Origin: DASRHY01 sp046765875
GTDB lineage: Bacteria > Actinomycetota > Actinomycetes > Propionibacteriales > Kribbellaceae
Direction of reading: 5' to 3'
DNA length: 17,784 nt
Assembly: GCA_046765875.1 (NCBI GenBank)
Contig: JBKPSJ010000320.1
Span: 1-17,784 of the forward strand
Shown one piece after another: positions 1 to 6,426 of the stretch. Made by a program: the position numbers and the translations under genes. Positions within the stretch are counted from its first letter, which is position 1. Each line of letters begins with the position of its first letter. The notes beneath the pieces are model-generated. The model saw only the letters and a program-made list of their open reading frames with translations, had not been told where the DNA came from and searched no databases.

Positions 1-1143
1 CTCCGAGGCGCTGGCGCCGGAGAGCACGGTCTGCACTCCCGCTGGCGTGCGCCACGCCCCGTAGAGGGAGTCGGTCGACAGGAAGGCGCCGACCACGGCG
101 CCGCCCGGTGGGTGGAGTGCCTGTCTCCCGCCGCCACCGCCGCCCAGCGCTGGCATGTAGAGCCACGGGTAGTAGACGGCGGCGTAGCTCGCCTCCGTGG
201 CCCCGAGCGCCAACGTCGAGTTGGCGAACGTCTCGACCTCGGTCGGCGTCTTGGCCACCGGCGGGTCGATCACCACGAACATCGTCGCCTGCCCGGCAGC
301 GGCAGCGACGGCGTTCTTGATGACCGTGGTGTCGGTCATGTTCGGCAGGTTCAGGATCACCGGCTGATCGATCTCAGCGAGCTGGGCGATGGCCTTGGAG
401 TACGACTCGGAGGCGACGTAGGGCGTGCTGTACGACCCGTCGGCGCCGCCGGAGAAGGCGTTGCCTCCCCCTGAGCCGGGGAACTTGTTGTTCTGCGGGT
501 TCGCCGGGTCGTTGGACTGCCCGGCGAAGCTCACGTACACCGACCCAGCCATGCTCGGGATGTTGGCCACGGCGTACAGGTACCGCGGGTCGTTCGGGTT
601 GATCGAGACGTCGAGCCACTGGTCGACCATGAACTCGGTGTTGCGCTTGGCGGGATCGAAGCTCGGCTCGGTGGCCGGGTACTTGAACAGCGACACGTCG
701 AAGCGTCCGGCCGCCTGGTCCCGCGGCGTCACGACGAGCTTCAGCTCGTCGCCCCACTTCCCGGGGTTCGAGGCGGTGACGGTGAACAGGAGCTTGGAGT
801 CGTCGCCCGGCGTCGGTGCGCCGACGAGGGTGTCGTCGTACACCTTCAGTGAAGACGCCGTCGCACCGGTGCCCTCGATGCGCACGATCACCGCAACGAG
901 GCCACCGTTGCTGTAGAAGTCGTTGACGGCGTTGTGCAGGTCGGTGTAGTTGGTCCCGTAGAGCCGCGAGAACTCGGCCCAGGAGGTGACCTTGGTGGCG
1001 GCGAGCGGGCCCATGTGCGAGCGCCCGATGAACGCCCCCATCGTCGAAAGCGGGCCGACGGAGGCTTGGCCGGGCTGGAACGCCTTCTCCACCGTCTGAA
1101 CGCCTGGGTAGTAGAGGTCCTTCGGACCAGCGGAAACAGCCAT
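1..1143 (-). CDS. Contractile tail sheath protein, N-terminal part (cut by the left edge)
   Basis: The frame is open from ATG at 1143 to base 1, giving 381 residues without a stop; the C-terminus lies outside. The product would polymerise around the tail tube and contract to drive the tube through the host envelope. The N-terminus has the sheath signature YYPGV near residues 11-15, then GAFIGRSHMGPL and WAEFSRLYG, typical of the first sheath domain. Near residues 320-370 are YYPWLYM, PPGGAVVG and GAWRTPAGV, matching the conserved sheath core (PW, PPSG-like and PAG motifs). A run of six glycines near residue 332-337 interrupts this region and is probably a surface loop. Sheaths are usually about 450-600 residues, so roughly two thirds is present. 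AAGGA lies 5 nt before the start. It follows the presumed tail-completion gene. The family call is strong. Confidence 0.93.
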   Translation of the reverse strand, partial: MAVSAGPKDLYYPGVQTVEKAFQPGQASVGPLSTMGAFIGRSHMGPLAATKVTSWAEFSRLYGTNYTDLHNAVNDFYSNGGLVAVIVRIEGTGATASSLKVYDDTLVGAPTPGDDSKLLFTVTASNPGKWGDELKLVVTPRDQAAGRFDVSLFKYPATEPSFDPAKRNTEFMVDQWLDVSINPNDPRYLYAVANIPSMAGSVYVSFAGQSNDPANPQNNKFPGSGGGNAFSGGADGSYSTPYVASESYSKAIAQLAEIDQPVILNLPNMTDTTVIKNAVAAAAGQATMFVVIDPPVAKTPTEVETFANSTLALGATEASYAAVYYPWLYMPALGGGGGGRQALHPPGGAVVGAFLSTDSLYGAWRTPAGVQTVLSGASASE

Positions 1144-1184
1144 ATGTCCTTCTCTCAGGAGAGCGGTTCAATGATGGTGAGCAT

Positions 1185-1883
1185 TCACGGTGCCGGGGCG
1201 TCGTGCGCCCAGGCACCGATCTCTTCGTTTCCGGGGATCGCCTTGATGGTCCCGCGCACCTTCTCCACCAGGGCGAAGAGGTACGGGTCGTCGGGCGAGA
1301 GGTGTGCCGACACCACAACGTGGAAGACCTTGCGGAAGATCCGATTTGTGCTGTCACCACCCTCGTTGTAATTGGCGGTGGACCAGTCGACGAGATCCAG
1401 CCAACGGAAGGTCTCATCAGCCGGGACGTAGAGCCAGCCCCACCTGTGCGGCGTGAACGCCGTCCTGAGCAGGATGCGGGTGATCTCCAGGTCGTGGCGT
1501 GCACTGCGTGTGTATGAGACGACCTGGAAGTGGAGGTTGTAGGGATGGCACATCAGGCCATCGACGACGTGATTCTCGGGGATCTCGACCCCGTAGGCCT
1601 CGGCCCACTCCTCGATCGTGGCGAACTCGCTGGGCCAGTAGTCGACGGGGAGGATCTGCGCCGAGTGGGCACGGTCGGCGGCGAACTCGACGTCGATGAG
1701 ATCGATCGAGATGAACGGGTACTGGCGGTTGATCTCCGCCGACGGGAAGCCCCAACGGGTGTGGACCCGACGGCGGCCGTTGGCCCCGTTCGGGTCGCTC
1801 ACGTAGATGTTGCTCAGCTTGGCCTTGAGCGCCTCCTCCTCGGCGAGGATGAAGCCGCGGTCGATCTCGGTGTCAGTTGCCAC
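1185..1883 (-). CDS. Putative tail completion/terminator protein
   Basis: A 232-residue protein starting at GTG (MATDTEIDRGF), overlapping the 3' end of the preceding gene by 11 nt, with a weak AAGG about 9 nt upstream. It has an alternating hydrophobic beta pattern: YPFISIDLIDV near residues 55-65, LHFQVVSYTR near 117-126, GWLYVPADETFRWLDLVDW near 149-167, and FRKVFHVVVSAHL near 183-195. This order of strands around helices resembles tail-terminator proteins that cap the tube and join tail to head. Its position directly before the sheath gene and after two other neck-like genes supports this, since type 1 neck modules run head closure, neck, tail completion, then tail genes. No catalytic motif is seen. 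The assignment is by pattern and position, not by a clear family motif. Confidence 0.55.
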   Translation of the reverse strand: MATDTEIDRGFILAEEEALKAKLSNIYVSDPNGANGRRRVHTRWGFPSAEINRQYPFISIDLIDVEFAADRAHSAQILPVDYWPSEFATIEEWAEAYGVEIPENHVVDGLMCHPYNLHFQVVSYTRSARHDLEITRILLRTAFTPHRWGWLYVPADETFRWLDLVDWSTANYNEGGDSTNRIFRKVFHVVVSAHLSPDDPYLFALVEKVRGTIKAIPGNEEIGAWAHDAPAP

Positions 1884-2220
1884 CGAGGACCTTCGACATC
1901 GCCTGGGAGGCCGGGAGGGTGGCGCCGATGATGGCCCGACGCACGGCCGGGTTGGGGGACGCGCCAGCGGACCCGATCTCGTCGTCGTACTGGTCCTGGG
2001 TGAGGGGGACGTCGAAGAAGACGCCCCGGCCGAAGATGAGCCCGCCCTTGGCGAACTGTGCCTGGGCGGCGATGCCGGGACCGGCGGTGGAGATCAGTCG
2101 CTTCTCCAGCTCGTCAGCCCCCGCCTGGATCGCCTCGACGAACAGCTGCATCGTCTCGTCGTTGTCGGAACCCCAAGCGGCCGTCGCGATGAAGTCATCG
2201 TTGAACTGGAAGAGATCCAC
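1873..2220 (-). CDS. Putative neck protein, function not certain
   Basis: A 115-residue protein beginning at GTG, with GGAG 6 nt upstream (TGGAGACCGA then GTG). The N-terminus (MDLFQFNDDFIATAAWGSDN) is followed by a helix containing ETMQLFVEAIQAGADELEKRL, and the C-terminal third has PAVRRAIIGATLPASQAM. No membrane segment, signal peptide or enzyme motif is visible. Its place between a head-completion-like gene and a tail-terminator-like gene makes a neck (HK97 gp10-like) role reasonable, and an N-terminal amphipathic helix is common in that group. It could also be an unrelated small virion protein. The 85-nt gap before it (2221-2305) contains only a short CCAGG/CCTGG inverted repeat and no convincing promoter. 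Confidence 0.45.
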   Translation of the reverse strand: MDLFQFNDDFIATAAWGSDNDETMQLFVEAIQAGADELEKRLISTAGPGIAAQAQFAKGGLIFGRGVFFDVPLTQDQYDDEIGSAGASPNPAVRRAIIGATLPASQAMSKVLGGN

Positions 2221-2305
2221 TCGGTCTCCAGGCTGGGCGGTTGGGGAGCCAGGCGCTTCCCTGGTCTCGACCGCGAGCGTAGTTCGGGGAGCCCGAGTGG
2301 GGCGG

Positions 2306-2923
2306 TTACGGCATCCGGGGCGGAAGGGGGTAGCCGGTGATGACCTCGTGGCCTCCGCCGTAGTCGGTGAAGGCGTCCTGATCCTGGGTGTCGTCGGTGC
2401 CCAGCGCCCCGCCGGTCTGGAACGCCTGCTCCCGGATCAGCGGCCCGAGGAGGTTGACGAGGTCGCCCGGGATGTGGTCGAAGACGAAGTCCTCGTCCGG
2501 CGACACCCGCTCACACTCCACACCGATGATGACCGAATGGCCGCCCATGCGGCCGCGGATCTGGTAGGAGTTCACCGACCACAGTGTGCGGTGGAAGAGT
2601 ACGACGTCGTTCTGGTGGCGCTCGGCGTCCATCACGTCGGACACGCCCGAGCGCCGGATCTGGGCGATGTCAACGGCGAACCGCAGGCGCGGCTCGAAAC
2701 GGCCGCCCTCCGGTGGGTTGTCCTCGTCGGACTCGTTCTCGATGACCCAGAGCACGGGCACGCCAATGCCCTTGGCGTAGGTCCTCCCGCCCTCCTCGAA
2801 CACCGACCCAAACCGACTGTTCTCGGCGTCGAACTCGTACCACAGGACTCCTTCTCCGAGCGTCGCCTGGTACCACCCGAGCCCGACTCGTCGGATGTAG
2901 GCCAGCTCTCGGCGGGTGTCCAT
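2306..2923 (-). CDS. Putative head-completion (head closure) protein
   Basis: The frame can be opened from a TTG at 2935, but the ATG at 2923 forms a TGATG overlap with the stop of the upstream gene, so I take that start, giving 205 residues. The sequence has the form seen in phage head-closure/stopper proteins: LWYEFDAENSRFGSVFEEGG near residues 26-45, then GIGVPVLWVI, GRFEPRLRFAVDI, the NDVVLFHRTLWSVNSY segment and SVIIGVECERV. That is an N-terminal 'Y-D...GS-x-F-x-EG' stretch followed by a beta barrel with 'nD-ii-y-...-Y-I'. The tail end is rich in Gly/Asp and probably flexible. It is the first of three genes with neck-module order before the sheath. No family name can be proved by eye. 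Confidence 0.55.
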   Translation of the reverse strand: MDTRRELAYIRRVGLGWYQATLGEGVLWYEFDAENSRFGSVFEEGGRTYAKGIGVPVLWVIENESDEDNPPEGGRFEPRLRFAVDIAQIRRSGVSDVMDAERHQNDVVLFHRTLWSVNSYQIRGRMGGHSVIIGVECERVSPDEDFVFDHIPGDLVNLLGPLIREQAFQTGGALGTDDTQDQDAFTDYGGGHEVITGYPLPPRMP

Positions 2924-3495
2924 CACACGTCCCAACCGTTCTCCTTGGCCCTGCGGACACGATCTTTGACCCGATCGCTCTGATGCTCCTCGGGGACGTG
3001 CTCGCCACGACGGATGGCGTTGAGTTGATGGATCTCGTGACCGGTGTACCCGTTGACCGTGACCCGGCCCAGGTTCACAACGTGCTCTGGAGCAACGTCG
3101 TGCGTCAGTAGAGCCTCACCGCCACTACCTCGACTCGTGCTGAGGTGGTACTGCACGTCATCGGGACGATGGCCCGCCAACTCGGGGGGGACCTCCAGGT
3201 GCTCCATGGGCACGGAGAAAGCGTGCATGTGGTGTCCATAGCCCTCGGCCCCCCACGCTTCCCCGGAGACGTAGACACCCTGACCTAGACCACCACCGGG
3301 GGCGAAGTTGACCGCCTCGCCCTTGGCGAATCGTTGACGCACTAGGTGTTGCGGCACGTTGGTCATCTTCACCCCCTCGGCAAAGGAGTCCGGGCGCTCC
3401 GAAGCGTGGTACACCCAGCGCCGACCAGGACCGGCAGCAGCTTCGTACTCCTCCGAGGACATCTCGTGGAACTGCTGCTCTCCCCGCTTCTTCAT
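2923..3495 (-). CDS. Putative ADP-ribosyltransferase-fold protein
   Basis: A 190-residue protein with a good ribosome site (GAGGG 7 nt before ATG). I recognise the spacing of an ADP-ribosyltransferase (ART) of the H-Y-E type. WVYHAS (Y29-H30) would be the first, NAD-binding strand. GQGVYVSGEAW near 71-81 would be the second strand, followed by an alanine/glycine helix. GGEALLTHDVAPEHVV near 125-140 carries a glutamate (E127) followed by the 'I/V-x-P-x-x-I/V' strand usual at the end of ART domains. Such enzymes move ADP-ribose from NAD to a protein or nucleic acid; phage examples modify host RNA polymerase or translation proteins. It is coupled by TGATG to the head-completion gene, so it is expressed with virion genes. 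The target is unknown and the catalytic triad is inferred, not aligned. Confidence 0.5.
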   Translation of the reverse strand: MKKRGEQQFHEMSSEEYEAAAGPGRRWVYHASERPDSFAEGVKMTNVPQHLVRQRFAKGEAVNFAPGGGLGQGVYVSGEAWGAEGYGHHMHAFSVPMEHLEVPPELAGHRPDDVQYHLSTSRGSGGEALLTHDVAPEHVVNLGRVTVNGYTGHEIHQLNAIRRGEHVPEEHQSDRVKDRVRRAKENGWDV

Positions 3496-3514
3496 TGGTT
3501 GCCCTCAGCCGGGA

Positions 3515-4009
3515 CTACGCCGTCTTGTCGGTCGGCTCGCTGGCGGTGATCTCGATCTCGGCGACGTCACCGGCGACGACGTCGATGGCGATCGAACCCT
3601 GGAAGTCGCCCGAGCCGTCCTGGTTGACATCGTTGGTGACGGTCACCGAAGCCGTGCCGACGGGGCCGACGGCGACAGCAGTCGCCTGCTCGGCACTGGA
3701 GGAGTTGATCGAGATGATCGACTGGTCCGAGGACAGCCACACGACATCACCGCTGATGTCGACTTGGTTGCCGTAACGGTCCTGGCCGGAGATGGAGAGG
3801 TCGACCTGCTGGTCGGCGGTCAGTTGCACTGTGAGGTCCTCGTTTCCTGTTGCGGGTGTCTGCTTCGTTCCTCGCCGGATGAGAGGAACCGGGATGTAGG
3901 TCTTGGGCCGCACCGGCCCGATGTGCCAGCGCCAGACGATAGGCGGCGGCTTGGGTACGACTTCGGTGTGGGTCCAGGAGTCGTAGCCGTACGGGGCGTC
4001 ATAGCTCAT
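3515..4009 (-). CDS. Ig-like (BIG_2-type) domain protein, probable virion decoration protein
   Basis: A 164-residue protein. The first 55 residues are rich in Tyr, Trp and Pro (MSYDAPYGYDSWTH, PKPPPIVWRWHIGP) and may anchor it to a capsid or tail. From about residue 58 to 145 there is a bacterial Ig-like domain: LTVQLTADQQVDLSISGQD, then GDVVWLSSDQSIISI with core tryptophan W91, and AVAVGPVGTASVTVTND, the usual G-x-A-x-I/V-x-V final strands. The C-terminus is acidic. Ig-like domains are common on phage heads, fibres and sheaths, where they bind weakly to cell surfaces or mucus. Upstream, between 4027 and 4009, three ATG codons occur in a short stop/restart chain (micro-frames MAD and MSDEL). 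I chose 4009 because it alone opens the long frame. No strong ribosome site is seen, so reinitiation is plausible. Confidence 0.75.
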   Translation of the reverse strand: MSYDAPYGYDSWTHTEVVPKPPPIVWRWHIGPVRPKTYIPVPLIRRGTKQTPATGNEDLTVQLTADQQVDLSISGQDRYGNQVDISGDVVWLSSDQSIISINSSSAEQATAVAVGPVGTASVTVTNDVNQDGSGDFQGSIAIDVVAGDVAEIEITASEPTDKTA

Positions 4010-4026
4010 CGCTCATCAGTCAGCCA

Positions 4027-4497
4027 TCAGCGGATCCAGTCCCGCCAGTCCTCGCCGTGCGTCCACTCCATCTCGTCCTCGGGATTGCTGCGCGTGTGCT
4101 CCTTGTAGCTGATATCACGGGTGTGCTTGAGCACAGCAGGGTTGTAGACGATGCCGAGCTTGCCCTTGAACATCGTCATGTCGTAGCGACCGCGCCGAAC
4201 CCGATCCTGCTCCTGCTCGGACAGGACACCGTCGAAGTGCTCTTCGTCCGTGAAGTGGACCTTGGCCGCCGGGTCGACGGCGAACTCCTTGATGTGGCCC
4301 TCGTTCATGATCCGCCAGTCCTCTTCGGGCTCGAAGCCCCGGCCGAGATCGAAGGCGTAGTCAGTGGGGAGATCGGTGTCGGCGGCGACGTGGAACGGCC
4401 GGTCGTAGGAGGCATCCGGCGTGGTGCCCTTCCACGGGTACTGAGTGCCGTGGTAGACGTGCTTGAGCTGGTCGCGACTGACGTGCTCCTCAGCCAT
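4027..4497 (-). CDS. Putative ADP-ribosyltransferase-like protein (YHGT motif)
   Basis: A 156-residue protein whose ATG overlaps the previous stop (TGATG), so it is translationally coupled to the 112-residue gene upstream. VYHGT at residues 14-18 matches the first strand of many ART/PARP-like phage proteins. RPFHVAADTDLPTDYA (33-48) fits the second conserved block, in which a histidine/threonine strand is followed by an A-x-x-Y-A helix. Near the end RYDMTMFKGKLGIVYNP (104-120) resembles the last block, 'YD-x-x-x-y-x-N... -Y/V-V-x-x-P-x-x-I/L-K'. The C-terminus is strongly charged. The segment A-A-D-T-D-L-P-T-D-Y-A recurs almost unchanged at the same residue offset in the gene at 16015-16419, so the two are probably paralogues. 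Enzyme activity is an inference; the fold could serve binding only. Confidence 0.5.
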   Translation of the reverse strand: MAEEHVSRDQLKHVYHGTQYPWKGTTPDASYDRPFHVAADTDLPTDYAFDLGRGFEPEEDWRIMNEGHIKEFAVDPAAKVHFTDEEHFDGVLSEQEQDRVRRGRYDMTMFKGKLGIVYNPAVLKHTRDISYKEHTRSNPEDEMEWTHGEDWRDWIR

Positions 4498-4835
4498 CAG
4501 TCACGCGGCCTTTGCTTGAGCAGGTCGTTGTGCGCGCCCTTCACCGCCCGGCGCACATGGGTCTTGATCTTCGACGGTGTCACATCATGCAGGACCGTGG
4601 TGTCAACCGTCTTGTAGTACGACCCGGTCGTGTCCCGCTCCTCGTGAGGCCCGTGCACAACACGCACCATCCAATCACGACCGTTGATCTGCTGAGCCTG
4701 CGCCCGGATGTGGTGCGGCTCGTGAGGAAGACGATCTGATAGCGGGATCTCGGCGTAGATGTTCTCCCGGCCGGTGTTGTAGTCACGAGACTGCTGCTCG
4801 CTGAGTCTGGCCTGATCAGGGTGCATCCTGCCCAT
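4497..4835 (-). CDS. Unrecognised 112-residue protein, coupled to an ART-like gene
   Basis: I do not recognise this protein. The start is ATG at 4835, with GAGGAC just upstream; a second ATG three codons later is also usable. It is rich in Arg, His and Gln, has DWMVRVVHGPHEERDTTGSYY near residues 54-74, and ends with a basic helix (PSKIKTHVRRAVKGAHNDLLKQR). No membrane segment or cysteine is present. It lies 6 nt after the upstream structural gene, and its stop overlaps the start of the ART-like gene. Tight coupling could mean a partner or control protein for that enzyme, but nothing in the sequence proves it. Confidence 0.75.
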   Translation of the reverse strand: MGRMHPDQARLSEQQSRDYNTGRENIYAEIPLSDRLPHEPHHIRAQAQQINGRDWMVRVVHGPHEERDTTGSYYKTVDTTVLHDVTPSKIKTHVRRAVKGAHNDLLKQRPRD

Positions 4836-4841
4836 AGGTCC

Positions 4842-5318
4842 TCACAATGTCAGTGCGATTAGGAAGGCGACGTTGGCCTTGGCGTTGGGGATCACACCAC
4901 TGCCCGACTCCCAGGACACCGGGACCTGGGCGTTGGTGGCATCCATGGTCGGCGACCCTGTCACGTCGAACCGGTGCAAGCTGGCGGCGTTGTCCCAGTC
5001 GTTGATGCGGACGGTCGAACCAACAGTCAGCTGCTGAAAGATCGGCGTACGGTCAGCTCCGTCGGCATCGATCTTGCGGATGTCCATCAGAGTGGCCTGC
5101 GTCAGATCAACGTTGTTGAAGCGGACTTGGTTGTTGACACCGGAGCCGGTAGCTGGCGGAGCACCGTTGTTGTACAGCCAGGCATAGCTGTTGTAGATGT
5201 ACTGGGGCTTGGCCTCCAGAGTGGCGATGCGCTCCTCCAGATACTCCAGGTAGGAGTTGAGGTCGTCGCCCCAATCCTCTGTGCCGGGTTCAGGAGGATC
5301 GACGGGCTCGACGGTCAT
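4842..5318 (-). CDS. Probable minor structural protein with coiled coil and beta domain
   Basis: A 158-residue protein starting at ATG in an ATGA overlap with the preceding gene. An acidic/proline N-terminus is followed by a short coiled coil, DDLNSYLEYLEERIATLEAK (about residues 18-37). The rest is a predicted beta domain: QVRFNNVDLTQATLMDIRKI (64-83), the STVRINDWDNAASLHRFDVT segment (101-120), and PVSWESGSGVIPNAKANVAFLIAL near the end. A trimerising coil followed by such a beta sandwich is common in small phage fibre or baseplate-tip proteins that end in a receptor-binding head. Its place a few genes after the tail-collar fibre agrees with a virion role. The exact location in the particle is unknown. 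Confidence 0.6.
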   Translation of the reverse strand: MTVEPVDPPEPGTEDWGDDLNSYLEYLEERIATLEAKPQYIYNSYAWLYNNGAPPATGSGVNNQVRFNNVDLTQATLMDIRKIDADGADRTPIFQQLTVGSTVRINDWDNAASLHRFDVTGSPTMDATNAQVPVSWESGSGVIPNAKANVAFLIALTL

Positions 5319-6250
5319 GGGCTCACTCCGTCCTGCCCGTCACCAGACGGGCCGTTGCCGCCGTAGGGACCGGCGCCGTAGGGGCCGTAGCCGTAGACAC
5401 CGCCGTGCATGTCCTCGGGCTCCCACGCCTCGGGCTGCTCGGCGAAGCCGGTGACGACCCGGGCCGGGATGAAGTCCGACGGCGGCGTCGTCGGCAGGTT
5501 GGTCGGGTTGGGCGGGAACAGGCGCTGCGGGCGGGCGGCGTCGTCCCATTCACGGGACTTGTACACGGGCACGAGGCGGCCGGTGGTGCGGCTGATCCGG
5601 CGGAGGTGGAACATCTCGACGCGCTCCAGCCCGACGTTCAACATCTGTGCCTTGGACTTGTACTTGTTGACGAGCCCGTTGGGCGAGAAGAGCAGGTCCT
5701 CCATCTGGCGGTAGCGCTGGGTCGCCGGGACCGAGACCGCCTCGGGAGTGGAGATGTCGATGTCCCGGGAGAACTCGATCAGCTGGGACCACAGCGCCTC
5801 CACGGCCGAGCCCAAGGAGATCGCGTCGGCCTCGACGTCGGACACGTCCGAGAGCACGAACTCGGGCCGGTGGAACTGGTGCTCGGCGACGATGTTCTCG
5901 ACGAAGAAGGCGAGGTCCTCGTCGGTGACCCACGTGTAGTAGTAGCCCTCGACGTTGACGTACGTCCCGGCCGGGAAGCCTCCGGTGACCGGCGAGATGA
6001 GGCGCAGCAGACCGTTGCGCTCGTCGAGCTGAAAGCCGAAGGACGTGTCAGTCGCCTCGCCGTTGTCGACTCCTTGGTAGACCGTACCGTTGCCGACGGC
6101 GTACACGAAGAACCCTGCCGACGACACGTTGGGGTGCGGCAGCTGGAACGTGCGCGACCCGTCCTGGCGCGACACGGTGGCCTGGAAGAAGCGTTTGTGG
6201 TCCCGCATGTAGGTGCGGGACGTGGCCATCAGTGACTCAATGCTGGGCAT
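5315..6250 (-). CDS. Conserved phage structural protein with Tyr/Gly/Pro C-terminal tail
   Basis: The frame opens at a TTG (6253), but the ATG at 6250 makes a TGATG overlap with the previous stop and has GGAGG four bases upstream, so I take it, giving 311 residues. Residues about 1-110 are beta-rich (RTFQLPHPNVSSAGFFVYAV, GTYVNVEGYYYTWVTDED). Then comes a helical region, AISLGSAVEALWSQLIEFSRDIDISTPE, RYRQMEDLL, NKYKSKAQMLNVGLERVEMFHLRRISRTTGRLVPVY, ending near residue 225. That helical block, especially 'LRR-x-SRTTGRLVP', is one I associate with structural proteins of phages having this type of capsid gene, probably at the head-tail junction. The end is low-complexity: GVYGYGPYGAGPYGG. No enzyme motif is visible. 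The precise role is inferred; an adaptor-like function is one option. Confidence 0.65.
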   Translation of the reverse strand: MPSIESLMATSRTYMRDHKRFFQATVSRQDGSRTFQLPHPNVSSAGFFVYAVGNGTVYQGVDNGEATDTSFGFQLDERNGLLRLISPVTGGFPAGTYVNVEGYYYTWVTDEDLAFFVENIVAEHQFHRPEFVLSDVSDVEADAISLGSAVEALWSQLIEFSRDIDISTPEAVSVPATQRYRQMEDLLFSPNGLVNKYKSKAQMLNVGLERVEMFHLRRISRTTGRLVPVYKSREWDDAARPQRLFPPNPTNLPTTPPSDFIPARVVTGFAEQPEAWEPEDMHGGVYGYGPYGAGPYGGNGPSGDGQDGVSP

Positions 6251-6426
6251 CAATCCTCCCAGAGGAACAGCGCCGAGAACTGATCGAGGTCGACGAGGTT
6301 GCGGGGGGCGCCAGCCATGTCGACCACATCGTCGATGGGATCGTCGTCAGCGGCCGCCTCCGTGGGCATCTGGGCTCCCGGCGTCATCTGAGACAGGGCC
6401 CAGAAGCGTTCCTCGGGAGCGGCCAT
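6250..6426 (-). CDS. Small acidic unrecognised protein (58 residues)
   Basis: The frame is longer upstream, but those residues lie inside the tail-fibre gene in another frame and look non-coding. ATG at 6426 forms TGATG with the fibre stop, and its own stop forms TGATG with the next ATG, so it is coupled on both sides. The product begins MAAPEERFWALSQM, has an acidic centre (DDDPIDDVVDM), and ends LVDLDQFSALFLWED. It has no cysteines and no membrane segment. It could be a small fibre-assembly or structural helper, but I do not recognise it. The two-sided coupling is the main evidence that it is real. Confidence 0.7.
   Translation of the reverse strand: MAAPEERFWALSQMTPGAQMPTEAAADDDPIDDVVDMAGAPRNLVDLDQFSALFLWED

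Noticed and set aside
1155..1184. Nine-codon frame (MLTIIEPLS) between tail-completion and sheath genes, in a TGAATG junction
   Set aside because: Too short to support as a gene; it has no ribosome site and may be chance, though it could aid ribosome reinitiation at the sheath.
374..1504. 376-residue minus-strand open frame
   Set aside because: It overlaps the tail sheath in another frame, crosses two real genes, and its translation is Arg/Ser/Pro-rich without domain pattern.
2221..2305. Search for a promoter in the 85-nt gap before the putative neck gene
   Set aside because: No -10/-35 pair with reasonable spacing; only a short CCAGG/CCTGG inverted repeat.
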